Shown here: positions 19,725 to 29,990 of the stretch, one piece after another
How the letters are laid out: each line of letters opens with the position of its first letter
How positions within the stretch are numbered: position 1 is the stretch's first letter
Program-made: the position numbers and the translations under genes
The notes under the pieces: generated by a model
What the model was told of the DNA's origin: nothing
What the model saw: only the letters and a program-made list of their open reading frames with translations
Database searches by the model: none
Assembly (NCBI RefSeq): GCF_028372415.1
Contig: NC_092874.1
Span: 115,154,744-115,218,743 of the forward strand
Source of the DNA: Notamacropus eugenii
Lineage: Eukaryota > Chordata > Mammalia > Diprotodontia > Macropodidae
Reading direction: 5' to 3'
DNA: 64,000 nucleotides

Positions 19725-20414
19725 ATTTGTTTGGCTTGACTATCCATTTTTTAACGTTTGTTTACTGTTTATTATTGCTTTCTCAGTGTGGGGTGGGGGA
19801 AAAGATGGGAGAGAGAGAATGCAGAGTTGAAAATAACTTAAATGATTGATTGATTTTAATGTGGATATTGCTTTCTCCATGAAGTCTTCCCCAGTCTCCC
19901 TAATTCAAAGTGATCTTTCTCTCTCCCTCTCTCTTTAGATGTTCTTAGAGAATGTTGTCTGTTTTCCTTTCATTAGAGTTCTTTAAGCAACCCTGGCTAT
20001 GTTTGCAGGGTATGGTGTAGAGGGGGTACTTGTTCAGGCTACATACACGTTGGACTAGGAGACCTAGGAAGGCTCTTCCAACAGGGAGAGTCTGCAATTC
20101 TTATTCTATAAACTGCAGGTACTAGAGCAATAGGAAGCTCTCCTCTCCCACCCACCTCAACCTTCTTGCCAATGCAGGGACTCTGAGTTTCCTCTCATTG
20201 GGAAGTGGTTGTGGGCTCAGGTTTCAGCCAGAAGGGAGAGAGGGCCTTACTTTCTGCTCTGCCACTACATCCTCCAGACCCTCAATCCTTTCCCTCTGAC
20301 CTGTCAATATGCCTTAAGGACCCCTGGGTCTTGCCTTCCACCCCATGGCCGTACCCTTAGGACCACGAGAGCTTCCTTCTTCCCATCAGCTGAACCATCC
20401 TGGATGTGTGGTCT
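19725..20414. other. No recognisable feature
   Basis: No gene or repeat recognised with confidence. Confidence 0.35.
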
Positions 20415-20640
20415 CCCACATTTAGAATGTGAGCTCATTCAAAGCAGGGACTTGTCTCCCCTTTTCTATCTGTATCCACAACACCAGCATAGTGCCTGTC
20501 ATACAGTAAACATTCAAAAATGCTCTTTCATTCATTCATTCACTGTTAAATGCACAACTGTTCTATTCTCTTTGTCATTCCTACAGTACCTGGTATGGTG
20601 TCCATTACATACTAGACAGTTTTTCAGTAAATGCCGCCTG
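20415..20640 (+). mobile_element. L2 LINE 3' end, possibly two
   Basis: GAATGTGAGCTCATTCAAAG, CATAGTGCCTGTCATACAGT, then an ATTC tail. A second similar end follows (TACCTGGTATGGTGTCCATT). Explains the 156-codon frame across here. Confidence 0.6.
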
Positions 20641-20995
20641 GTGATTGGCAGAGTGAGAAAGGGAACCACGAGATTCTAAGATTGCCCTGATTTGCCTTTT
20701 CTTTTATCATAGAAGTCATTTGGGATCTCATATGTGCAGTGAGCCAGCAGATAGCGTGTTGACCTTGTAATCTAAGGCCCATGTCAGAGTGATTAAGCAA
20801 GAAGATAGCATATTGGTCTTACTGCGTCATGTCTAACCCCAAGAATCTGACAGATAGCCCAATGACGACAAGTATTCTGCTTACTGTTTCAGCCCTGGGG
20901 CCTTTCATCATAAAATAAAAAGAGCCAGGGCCTCCTTCCTATTCATTTTCCAAGGCCACAGAGCCTCATTCCCCTTATCCATAGATAGCATAAGT

Positions 20996-21232
20996 ACCAT
21001 AGTGAATATAGTGCTGGATTGGAGTTAGGAAGGTCTGAAGTCAAATTTTGCTCCAGACACCAGTTGTGTAACCCTGTGCAAGTTACTTAACTTCCCTCTG
21101 CCTCAGTTTCCTCATCTGTAAAGTGGGGATAATAATAGCACCTCCTTCCCTCAGGAGGTGGTTGTGAAGATCAAATTGTAAAGCACTTAGCACAGGGCTT
21201 GGCACATAGTGCTAAATATCAGATACTATTCA
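20996..21232 (+). mobile_element. MAR1/MIR-type CORE-SINE
   Basis: CTCAGTTTCCTCATCTGTAA, TGGGGATAATAATAGCACCT and CTTAGCACAGGGCTTGGCAC. Confidence 0.8.
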
Positions 21233-21355
21233 TGCTGGAGGCATGGGAGATCTGTTTTCCTTCCCTTGCTGAAGGACACTAGCCAGCTACCATCCGTTGG
21301 CAATAACGACAGGAAGAAAAATGGGAATAAATGACTACAAGAAAGATTTTCGTAA

Positions 21356-21535
21356 GATCATAAAATAACAAAGTTGGAAGTGATTTTGGAGGTCATCGAG
21401 CACTGCCCAAAGCAGGAAACCCTTTCAACAAGATCTCCATCAAGTGGTCGTTTAGCCTCTGCTGGAGACTATTAGTGACAGACAACTCAATGCCTTATGG
21501 GATGGGTGCGTCCTCCATTTTGGGACAGATATTTT
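21356..21535 (-). mobile_element. CR1/L3 LINE 3' end
   Basis: Reverse CR1/L3: AAAGCAGGAAACCCTTTCAA, AAGTGGTCGTTTAGCCTCTG and TCCATTTTGGGACAG. Confidence 0.6.
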
Positions 21536-21599
21536 GATTAGATTTGATCAGATAGTGGTGACACTCCAAAATGGATGAGCAAACGAGTTTGGAGAATAA

Positions 21600-21685
21600 T
21601 CCTTTATTCAGTCTTTCAACATGCATTTATTAAGCACCTATTATATACAAGTCACTGCACTAGGCAATTTATCTGAGAAGGCTAG
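21600..21685 (-). mobile_element. L2 LINE 3' end
   Basis: Reverse L2 end: TGCATTTATTAAGCACCTAT, then AAGTCACTGCACTAGGCAAT. Confidence 0.65.
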
Positions 21686-21751
21686 AGAACAGTAATCTGG
21701 AGGTTCAAAAGAGGACTAAAAAAACCTTCAGAACTCTTTTCTGGTCTTTCG

Positions 21752-21822
21752 GTGGTTGGCTTAGTCAGTTAGAGCACAGCATTCATGGGAAAAAGTCATC
21801 ATTTGATCCCTGTGTGGGAAGG
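21752..21822 (+). pseudogene. Possible decayed tRNA-like sequence
   Basis: GGTTGGCTTAGTCAGTTAGA resembles a tRNA A box with D-loop (GGTTAGCTCAGTTGGTTAGA), and ATTTGATCCC at 21805 resembles a B box. Stems do not pair well. It may be an old tRNA pseudogene or a SINE head; weakly supported. Confidence 0.25.
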
Positions 21823-21879
21823 TAAAAACCCGTCCATAGCCAAAGAAGCAAATAAGAAAGTGAAGATGACTTGGTTTAA

Positions 21880-22020
21880 CCCATGCATAGCACCTGGAGG
21901 TTTGTAAAGCTCTTGCCTCACAACAAGGTGGTGTATGGGTAGGCCAAGTATTATTATCCCTAGTCTGCTGAAGCTGAGAGGTTAAGTAATTTGCCATATA
22001 TACAGTAAGTGGCAGAACCA
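21880..22020 (-). mobile_element. MIR-type SINE
   Basis: Reverse MIR: AAGTATTATTATCCCTAGTC and GAGAGGTTAAGTAATTTGCC. Confidence 0.6.
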
Positions 22021-22021
22021 G

Positions 22022-22565
22022 TCAGTCAGTCCATCAACTAGAATTTATTAAGTTAATTAATTTATAATTATTATAACTATAATTAAATTAATTTATTAAG
22101 TTATTATTAATTATTATTATGTGCCTGGCAATGGATTACATACTGAAAATATAAAGAAAGACAAAGACATGGTAGATCATTTCTAATCATGGGAGAGAAA
22201 ACATGCAAATGAACATGTACATGCAGGATATATACAGAGCGGATAAAAGGTAATCAAAAGGAGAAGACATTGGAGAGAGGGGGAAGAGGCCAGGAAGACC
22301 TATCATTGAGTCTGAGCCAAGTCTGAAGTCCTCTTGCTGCATCTGAGCTGAGTTGAGGAGAAAAGAAGGAAGTCAGTAGGTGGAGGTTAGAGGGGAGAAT
22401 ATTCCAAGGAGTGAAGAGTCTCCGAGCTGAGAGATGGGATGTTGGGTACAAGGAACCAGTAAGAAGGTCAGATAGATGTTAATAGAGGGTAGAGAATAAG
22501 AAGACTGGTAAGGATAGGAAGGAGCAAGGTTGGGAAGGGCTCTGAAAGCAAAACAGATGTGCAAG
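22022..22565 (-). mobile_element. L2 LINE, long 3' region
   Basis: Reverse L2: TCAACTAGAATTTATTAAGT, an AT-rich expansion (22048-22118), GTGCCTGGCAATGGATTACA, GGGAGAGAAAACATGCAAAT, AATATTCCAAGGAGTGAAGA and GGGAAGGGCTCTGAAAGCAA. Confidence 0.75.
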
Positions 22566-22587
22566 GATTTATGTTCTCTTCTGAGGG

Positions 22588-22836
22588 GATAGCCTAGGTG
22601 GCTCGGTGGAGAGTGAGCCAGGCCTAGCGCCAGGAAGACTCCTCTTCCTGACTTCAAATCCAGCTTCAGACACTTACCAGCTGTGAGACCCTGGGCAAGT
22701 CACTTAACCTTGTCTCTCTCAGTTTCCTCATCTGTAAAATTAGCTGGAGAAGGAAATGATGAACAATATCTTTGCCAAAAAAAACCCAAATAGGGTCATA
22801 GAGAGTCATACGCTGATGAAACAAGTGAACAACAAA
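22588..22836 (+). mobile_element. tRNA-RTE SINE
   Basis: CCTAGGTGGCTCGGTGGAGA head, CTGTGAGACCCTGGGCAAGT, TAGCTGGAGAAGGAAATGAT and tail GTGAACAACAAAA. Confidence 0.85.
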
Positions 22837-23041
22837 AAATGTTTTCTTCTAGCTGCTCATCCAGATCTACTGACTCTAAGATCTAGGCTTTTTCTACTGT
22901 ATCAGTGTTTCCCAAACTATTTTGAGCCCAGAATATTTTGGAGCTAGAAATATATTAATGGAATCCATTTCCTTTTTTTTCTTCTTCTCACAAGAGTACC
23001 ACCCCTCACAAGGGGTACCTGCCTCCCATCATCTCCCTTAG

Positions 23042-23292
23042 TCACTAGGGTAGTAAAGTAAATAGAGCCCTGGGCCTCAAGTCAGGAAGATCCGAGTTCA
23101 AATCCAGCCTTAGACACTTACTAGCTGTGTGACCTTAAGCCAGTCATTGAACCTGTATTTGCCTCAGTTTCTTCAACTAGAAAATGGGGATAATAATCTC
23201 CCGGGGTTGTTGTGAGGATGAAAGGAGATAATGTCTGTAAAGTGCTTAGCACAGTATCTAGTATATAGTGGGTATTTAATAAACACTTGTTT
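23042..23292 (+). mobile_element. MAR1/MIR-type CORE-SINE
   Basis: GTCAGGAAGATCCGAGTTCA, CTAGCTGTGTGACCTTAAGC and GGGTTGTTGTGAGGATGAAA with a GTATTTAATAAACACTTGTT end. Confidence 0.85.
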
Positions 23293-23294
23293 CT

Positions 23295-23690
23295 TCTTCA
23301 CACTCACCATCGTCTCTCCTACCTACACACCTTTGTCCAGGCTGTGCTTCATGCCTGGGATGCCTCACTTCCTAACCCCCAATTCTTAGAACCTTTAGCT
23401 TCCTTCCAGGCTCAGTTTAAGTACTATCCCCTACACGAGGCCTATTCTGATTCTCCCCACCCCCAGGTGGAAGCACCATCTACTCCTACCAAAAAAAAAA
23501 AATTCCTTTTTATATATGATATACATATTTTGTATTTGCTTCTCTGTGTATATTTTGTTCCCCTTATTAGAATTTCAGCTCCCTGAGTGCAGGTACTACT
23601 TTGGTTTGGGCTTTGTATCCCTGGTGCCTAGCACAGTACATGGCATATAAAAGCTACTTCATAAATGCTTGTTGACTGACTAATCTGTGG
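23295..23690 (+). mobile_element. L2 LINE 3' end
   Basis: TTCATGCCTGGGATGCCTCA, TACACGAGGCCTATTCTGAT, CCTAGCACAGTACATGGCAT and TAAATGCTTGTTGACTGACT. Confidence 0.85.
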
Positions 23691-23845
23691 GGTTCCAAGG
23701 TCCAGGCTAAAGATCATTTGGGGATTGAGTGTATATGAAAGAAAACCACGAGCCTTCCAGGATTCAACTTCCTCTTCTGTAAGGGTAGTTGGCATAGACG
23801 ATACCCATTTCTAGCTAGCTTTCCTATTCTGTGATTCTGAAATCA

Positions 23846-24424
23846 GCTCCCTTCATTTATTCATGTCTTGTAGTAGAACTTGAAGGTCTGACCTGAAATA
23901 CCTTTCCTTCAGCTCCTCTCTTATACTGAAAGAGTTAGGAGGGGGTGGGGGGAGAAAGGTGGGACCCTCTGGGTATATCTGGTCTTTGTGTGGATGTGGG
24001 AAGCATAGGAGGTGAGTGGGTGGGCGTGATTCCCACAAGGGCAGTTATTATGAGCACCACTTGGTGGTAGCCCTCATCTCAGGATGCACCCCCACTGCAG
24101 ACCTCCTTACCAAAGAACCCCAGGAAACACTTAGAGCCAAGGCTGGGGATCAGAGAGAAGCCTGAGGCCTGGAATAGTTTAACCCAGGTCAGAGGGCCTC
24201 TCCACTAAGCTGGGAGGAGGGACAGTCACTGCTGGATGTCTTACTAGCGTCCAAATGTTCTCACCAAGCACAGTTTGGGAAACACAGTCATGGCAAATAC
24301 CCAGCGAGCTGCAAAGGAGATCAGCCCTAACAGCAGCCAAGGAGAAACAACAAGGCCTGAAGACATTCAGACAAACACTCCAGAATCAGTCATGCCCAAA
24401 ATGCAACCTGTTATCTTCAGAGGG
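23846..24424. other. No recognisable feature
   Basis: GC-richer stretch without a recognised gene or repeat. A weak CTCF-like CCACCAAGTGGTGC (minus strand, about 24057-24070) misses two core positions. Confidence 0.35.
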
Positions 24425-24645
24425 AGACAGCACAGGGGACAGATCATTGGGCCTGAAGTCACCAAGATCTGAGAGCCAATCTGGCCTCAGATTTACTAGC
24501 TGTGGCACCCTGGGCAAGTCACCTACCCTGGTTGCCTCTGTTTCCTCAGCTAGAGAATGGGGATAATAATACTTTCTATGGTTATTGTGAGGATTATATG
24601 AGATAATATTTAAATTTTAAAGTGCTGTTGTTATTATTTTAATAA
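24425..24645 (+). mobile_element. MAR1/MIR-type CORE-SINE
   Basis: ACTAGCTGTGGCACCCTGGG, GTTTCCTCAGCTAGAGAATG and GTGAGGATTATATGAGATAA. Confidence 0.8.
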
Positions 24646-24654
24646 CATTTTATG

Positions 24655-24830
24655 TTTTTCATGATTGCAAACATACATACATATATATATAAAACTTAGA
24701 TTGCTTGCTGTCTTGGGATGGGGGAAGGGGAGGGAAGGAGGGAGAAAAATTTGGAACTCAAAATCTCATAAAAAAATGAATGTTAAAAATTGTTTCTCGC
24801 TGTCTTTGGGGGGAGTACTATTTACTCTTA
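24655..24830 (+). mobile_element. L1 3' end
   Basis: Short L1 tail: GGGGAGGGAAGGAGGGAGAA, TTTGGAACTCAAAATCTCAT and TGAATGTTAAAAATTGTTT. Confidence 0.75.
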
Positions 24831-24836
24831 AAAAAA

Positions 24837-24945
24837 TATTTTAATTTTCTCCAATTACATGTGAAAACAATTTTTAACATTCATTGGGTTTTTTTGAAGT
24901 TTTGAGTTCCAAGTTTTATCCCTCCCTCCCTGAAACAGTAAGTAT
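24837..24945 (-). mobile_element. L1 3' end, inverted
   Basis: Reverse L1 tail abutting the previous one: CCAATTACATGTGAAAACAA, TTTTTAACATTCATTGGG and TTTGAGTTCCAAGTTTTATC. The two tails meet at their A/T-rich ends. Confidence 0.75.
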
Positions 24946-25756
24946 ATTTTTATTTCATCAGTACTCCTATCTCCCAAAAACGTTCCTTCTCCAAATCTCC
25001 TTATTTCAGGGGATGGCACCAGCATCCTTCTAATTACCCACGTTCCTAAATTCAGGATTATCCTTGAGTTTTTCCTCACCCTTCCTGCCCCACCCACATC
25101 CAGTCAATTATCAGTTATCATTTCTCTCTCTTCAACATATTGTACATACATCCCCTCCTCTCCATCACATGACTTCTAGTCTAGTTCAGGCCCTAATCAT
25201 CCCTCCCCTAAACTATTGCCATAGACTACTAATTGATCCATCCACTTCCACCCTCCATTCTACAATCCATCCTGCACAATGTTGCCAAAATTATCTTTGT
25301 AAGGAACAAGTTAGAGAGTGTTACCCTCTTGCTCAAAACCCCATCTGTGGCTCCCAATTGAATGCAAGATAAAATAGAAATATTCTGCCTGGCATTAAAA
25401 GTCTTCAGGTTCCCACCTACCTTTCACAAACTCTATATTCCAGGCAAACTGGAATCCTATCCCTTCTCTGAACCCCAAGTTCCATCTCCTTGCCTCCATA
25501 CATTTATGTGATTTTTTTCCCGTATTCTCCTCATCTCTGCCTCTCAACATATTTGTCTGTCTTCAAAACTCAGTTGGGGTCCACAGCCTCAGTGAAGCCT
25601 TATCTGGTACCCCTAGTTGTTAGTGGCTATCACTCTCCTCATTTTCCTTGTACCATAATTATTTGCCTACTTGACTGCCTCCTACTCATAACCCAGGATG
25701 TAAGCTTCGTGAAGGCAGGCCTTTCATTTTTGTCTTTGTATCCCCAGTATGTAGTC

Positions 25757-26203
25757 CAGTGGTTTCCAATGTTTTCTATTTCCCAAACCCCTTCCAAAAA
25801 TAACAACCACCAAAAAAATTGTGTCCTGGACATACCAGTGTAAATAAATATATTACTCATAATATTCTTTGGCCAGCTAGGTGTTTCTATGGATAGAGCC
25901 CTGGGCATGGAATCTGGAAGACTCGTCTTCAAGAGTTTAAATCTGGCCTAAGTGTTTGCACTTAGTTGCTGTGTGACCCTGGGCAAGTCACTTAACCCTA
26001 TTTGCCCCAGTTCCTCATCTGTATAATGGGCTGGTGAAGGAAATGGTAAACTGCTCCAGTATCTTTGTCAAGAAGACCCCAAATGGGGTCATGAAGAGTT
26101 GGATATGACTGAAATGAGTCAACAACAACAACATAGTATAGCTTATAGTTATCATAATTATTTATCACTGATGAACCCTTTGGAAGATCATTATGAATCA
26201 CTG
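25757..26203 (+). mobile_element. hAT MITE inside L2, with nested SINE
   Basis: Begins CAGTGGTTTCCAATG and ends TTATGAATCACTG, imperfect inverted ends. L2 resumes right after it. A tRNA-RTE SINE lies within at 25863-26135. The 8-bp duplication is not clear. Confidence 0.6.
25863..26135 (+). mobile_element. tRNA-RTE SINE inside hAT MITE
   Basis: CAGCTAGGTGTTTCTATGGA head, AAATGGTAAACTGCTCCAGT and tail GGGGTCATGAAGAGTTGGAT, then GAGTCAACAACAACAACA. Confidence 0.9.
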
Positions 26204-26342
26204 AATGGGCCTAGCTCAATAAGTGTTTGTTGAATTGACCTGAAATGGATTGAATTAGCACAAGTAGGTACTTTCCAGATATCCTGACTTCCTCGTGCTT
26301 TGGCCCTCCCATCCCTGGCTTCCAACAATCTTGGTCCTTTAT

Positions 26343-26515
26343 TTCAGAATCACAGAATGTTATAGATAGTCCAATCTTCTCATTTTTCTGATGAGGAAAC
26401 AAACCCAGAAAGGTTAAGTGATTTGCCAGAGGTCCCCCTGCTGATAAATGACATATCTAAGGTTTGAATTGAGTTTTTCTGTTTCCAAATACAACACTCT
26501 TTCCACTCCATCATC
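26343..26515 (-). mobile_element. MIR-type SINE
   Basis: Reverse MIR: TTCTGATGAGGAAACAAACC, GGTTAAGTGATTTGCCAGAG and ACACTCTTTCCACTCCATCA. Confidence 0.7.
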
Positions 26516-26682
26516 AATTTCCCAGCACTGGTTTTTCTCACATCTACAACTGGGGAAAATATCTTAGCAGGAATAGCCAGACATCATTGCTGGAGACCCT
26601 TTGGGTCTGCTCTTTATTTGCAGCAGGCCAATTTACTAGAAAAGTCAACTCTGGTGGCAAAAAATATTTTTAAAAATTATAT

Positions 26683-26760
26683 CATTTAGAACTGGAAGGA
26701 ACCTCAGAGACCACCTAGTTCAACCCTTCATGGTACAGACAAGTAAAGGGCCCATCCTGA
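26683..26760 (-). mobile_element. MIR3-type SINE fragment
   Basis: TTTAGAACTGGAAGGAACCT, then TCAGAGACCACCTAGTTCAA. Confidence 0.6.
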
Positions 26761-26854
26761 TTTCCTTTTCAAGTAACATTCAAAACTGATGCTTCTACAT
26801 GGGTAGGTCAGTGGTGGAATTTTTCTCTTGCTACACTCATTCAGATGCATTTGA

Positions 26855-27070
26855 AAAGCAGCACAGTGCAGTTGAAAGAGGACTGGCCTTGGCCATCTGA
26901 ATGACCTGGACTCAAATCCTGACTCAGATATTTACCAACTATTTTCCTCTGGGCAAATCATTTAATCTCTCTTTGCTACAGCTTCCTCATTTGTGTAATG
27001 AAACAGTGGTTGGACTTGCTAGCTTGGAAGGCCCCTTTCAGTTCTAAATCTATGCTCCTTTGATCCTACA
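26855..27070 (+). mobile_element. MIR/MIR3-type SINE
   Basis: GACTCAAATCCTGACTCAGA, TCTGGGCAAATCATTTAATC and end TTTCAGTTCTAAATCTATGC. Confidence 0.7.
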
Positions 27071-27839
27071 GTCATCTTTTTCTTCTTTTTCATCAATAAT
27101 CAAAGTAGAGTCAGCAACCTTTTCTAAAAAACTGATGGTCCTCAGAGGGATTGTTTAGAGCAGGACTGGTCCGTCTGAGCAGAAACTGCTCACTTGGTTC
27201 TCCTCAACAGTTCACAAAGTAGCTTTTGACACAACCTAGAAACTGGTTCTCTACTTCCAGGCCTCTTCCTGGGTGTCAGATGGAAATGATTTTTAGCATT
27301 TCCAGTATGGACTACTTTTGATCCTAAGTGCAAGATATGAAAAAAAAGAAATCTCAAATCCTTTAAAAATTGATGCACCATGGAAGCTCCTCTCTTAACT
27401 CCCAAGTTCATAAGGAGTAACATGTCTTATCCCCTCATCCTTCCCAAAAATGCGTTCCATAAATCTTTAGCACCCTTGCCAACGGTTCCGTTCTCTCCAT
27501 AAACTCACGTACCAGCTTCTAAGCAGATTTCTTTTAAACCAATGCACTAGTCCTTTGGCTTAAGTTTACATTGCTTCCAGACCCCTATAGCTGCTGGCTC
27601 CTTTTTAAGGTTACAGTGATAGCATTTCTTTACAACCTCTGCTAGTTTTGTTTTGTTTTTTCCTTAACATTACTCAGTTGATGGGCTGGGTGGAAAACAG
27701 ACCGTAGCAAGCAGGCAGATGCAAAGCCAAGTGCGGTAGGAGAGAGAACCATTAATTATCCTCCACTGGGTGAGTCAGCTCACTCTGAAATACCACCACC
27801 TGGTGTTTGCAGTATGCCTTTGTACACCAGCCTTATCTC
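27071..27839. other. Repeat-poor stretch with AP-1/MARE-like site
   Basis: No repeat or gene recognised. At 27770-27785 the palindrome-like TGAGTCAGCTCA contains an AP-1/NF-E2-type core. About 20 bases on, ACCACCACCTGGTGTT holds an E-box and a partial CTCF-like core on the minus strand. Confidence 0.35.
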
Positions 27840-27970
27840 AAAGGGTGTGGTATACTAGAAAGAACAATGGGGCGTCAGCTTCCACGTTAGAAGCTCTGTG
27901 ACTTTGGATAAGCCACCATGTTTTTCTGATCTCCATTTTCCTCATCTGTAAAATGAGAATATTGGAATCA
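27840..27970 (+). mobile_element. MIR-type SINE
   Basis: GTGTGGTATACTAGAAAGAA head and TTTTCCTCATCTGTAAAATG. Confidence 0.65.
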
Positions 27971-27996
27971 TTGGAGTCAGAGCTACAATGAACCTT

Positions 27997-28231
27997 GCTG
28001 TTGTGCAGTTATGTCCAACTCTTCGTAACTGTACTTAAATTTTCTTGAATCTCTTGAGATACTGGAATGGTTTTCCATTTCCTTCTCCAGCTCATTTTAC
28101 AGAGGAAGAAACTGAGGAAAACAAGGTTAAATTTCTTGCCTAGGATCTAAAGCCAGATTTGAACTCAGGAAAATGAGTCTTCTAGACTGCAGACCCAGTG
28201 CACTACCCACTGTGTCACCTAGCTGCCTACA
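27997..28231 (-). mobile_element. tRNA-RTE SINE
   Basis: Reverse copy: TGCAGTTATGTCCAACTCTT, TTCCTTCTCCAGCTCATTTT and head ACTGTGTCACCTAGCTGCC. Confidence 0.9.
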
Positions 28232-28255
28232 AAGAGTGTTAAAGATCATCTAATC

Positions 28256-28415
28256 CAAGATTTCCTAATTTCCTAGGAGTTTGCAGATAGATTTCATGGA
28301 ATCTGTAAACTTGGATGGAAAAAAAATTACATTTTTATCTCTAACTGAAACTTAGCATTTCCTTCAACTATTTAAAAGTATGAACCTGAGAAGGGGTTCA
28401 TGACACCCCTGAACT
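28256..28415 (+). mobile_element. hAT MITE (same family as 2551)
   Basis: Internal match TTGAAACTTAGCATTTCCTT-like text at about 28345-28365 and GAGAAGGGGTTCATGACACC near the right end. Ends decayed. Confidence 0.45.
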
Positions 28416-28424
28416 AATCCAACA

Positions 28425-28690
28425 CTCTTATTTCACAGTGATCACCCCTTAGGTGTGGACCTTGAATCTGCCTCTTGTTTAACCTCCATGACATCAAAAT
28501 GGTCACAAAACCTTTCTTGGCTTCAAGTGAGGGCAGGCACTGGACAAGCTAGCCTTCCAAGGTCCCTTCCAACTCTAAATCTGTGATTCTAGAAAAATGA
28601 AGGCCAGAAAGGTGAAGAAACTCACCTCAAGATCATACAGAAAACGAAAGGTAGAGCAAGAATTGTAACCCACAGCCACTAATTCCAAAT
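28425..28690 (-). mobile_element. MIR/CR1-like decayed fragments
   Basis: CTTCCAACTCTAAATCTGTG at 28566-28585 is a CR1/L3 or MIR3 end. The rest (GAAGGCCAGAAAGGTGAAGA) is reverse MIR core. Boundaries uncertain. Confidence 0.4.
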
Positions 28691-28736
28691 CCACCGTGGT
28701 CCTAACACCTGCCCTGCCAGCCTTGGAGTGTCATTG

Positions 28737-29005
28737 TAGACATACAGACAGAGATAGACAGACAGATAGATAGATAGACCAACAGACAGAGAGACAGAGA
28801 CAGACCAACAGACACAGAGAGAGACAGATAGACAGACAGATAGATTATAGAGAAATAGATAATAGAGAGAGAGAATGATAAATGGTAGATATAGAAGTAG
28901 ATTGATAGATGATGGAGATGATTGATGTTGGAGACAGATGTAGATGATAGATGATAAACCGATAAAGATGATAAATATAGATGATGGATAGATAGATGAT
29001 AAATA
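28737..29005 (+). repeat. GACA/GATA compound satellite
   Basis: About 270 bases of tetranucleotides. GACA and CAGA units dominate the left third, GATA the middle and GATG/GATAAA the right. Imperfect throughout, so old or frequently interrupted. Confidence 0.95.
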
Positions 29006-29007
29006 GA

Positions 29008-29345
29008 TAGCTCGTTTATTAAACACTTACTATGAGTGCCAGGCACTAAGCTAAGTTCTAGGAATATAAACAAAAAAAGACAGTCTCTACCTTAAGGGGC
29101 TTCTGTTCTAATAGAGGCACGATGAAAAAGTCGGGAGTATCAGGAGTGGAGCTGGTACAGATATGATTGTGAATGTTTGGGATTCTCATCAAATAGTGGT
29201 CCCAGATAAGGACTCATTAATCAGAGGCGGGGCCACAGGACAAAGGCATCTTCAGGGTGAGAAGGCTTTTGGTGTAGAGGTGGAAGAAGCAGGGGAATCA
29301 GGTTTATCTTCTAAAGCCAAAGTTGTTTTGGTGGTCAGTTCTTGA
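29008..29345 (-). mobile_element. L2 LINE 3' region
   Basis: Reverse L2: TTTATTAAACACTTACTATG, AGTGCCAGGCACTAAGCTAA and GACAGTCTCTACCTTAAGGG. From about 29125 the identity is weak. Confidence 0.65.
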
Positions 29346-29357
29346 AATAGGCTCTTG

Positions 29358-29394
<37 letters not shown>

Positions 29395-29400
29395 ACACAT
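29358..29400 (+). repeat. (AC)n microsatellite
   Basis: About 16 pure AC units, then an interrupted end. Confidence 0.95.
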
Positions 29401-29424
29401 ATCATTTAATGAACAAAGTTCCTT

Positions 29425-29672
29425 TAAATAATAAGTGACATTTCTATATCCCTTTAAAGTTTTCAAAGTACTTTACACATACGATTTTATTTGAGTTTCA
29501 CAAAATCTTATGAAGTAGGTACTATAAGTATTAATATTTTCATTTTACAGAAGGGGAAACTAAGGCTCAGGGAGATTAAGTTTCTTACCCAAGGTCATGT
29601 ATCTGAGACAGAATTCGATTTTTCTCAATCCAAGTCCATCCTTATCCGCTTCTCCACACCTCCAGCGCCTTG
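29425..29672 (-). mobile_element. MIR-type CORE-SINE
   Basis: Reverse full-length: TTTCAAAGTACTTTACACAT, TCATTTTACAGAAGGGGAAA and CTTACCCAAGGTCATGTATC. Confidence 0.8.
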
Positions 29673-29736
29673 ATGAAGGCTCATGAAGTGTTTCCTGATC
29701 CACATAGCCATGCTGCCTCTATGTGACCCAGTTTAA

Positions 29737-29990
29737 TCACAGTAATAATAACTCAGATTTGTATAGTGTTTCCTAAATGCCAGGCACTCTGCTAAGCATT
29801 TTACATTCATTATCTCATTTGATCCTGTCAATAACCCTGGGAGATGGGTCATTATCCCCATTTTACATTCAAGGAAACTGAGGTAAATTGACTTACCCAA
29901 GGTCTCATAGCTAATAAGTATCTGAAGTCAGCTTTGAACCCATGTCTATCCTACCTCTAGGCCAAGAATTCCATGTACTGTGCCTCACTA
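29737..29990 (-). mobile_element. MIR-type CORE-SINE
   Basis: Reverse full-length: CCAGGCACTCTGCTAAGCAT, ATCTCATTTGATCCTGTCAA and GACTTACCCAAGGTCTCATA. Confidence 0.85.

Larger units (their letters stand above)
24975..26240 (+). mobile_element. L2 LINE, longest copy, split by hAT
   Basis: About 780 bases of ORF2 end and 3' UTR (TCAGGCCCTAATCATCCCTC; CTGCCTGGCATTAAAAGTCT; TCGTGAAGGCAGGCCTTTCA) up to 25756. It resumes after the hAT element at 26204 with CTAGCTCAATAAGTGTTTGT. Confidence 0.85.

Noticed and set aside
20209-20679. Longest open frame of the window (156 codons)
   Set aside because: Its second half is L2 3'-end sequence and an ATTC tail. No domain, no splice context.
25490-25843. 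117-codon plus-strand frame
   Set aside because: L2 3' region in a chance frame running into a hAT element.
28679-29073. Frames of 115 and 123 codons rich in Ser, Ile and Tyr
   Set aside because: Translation of the GATA/GACA satellite.
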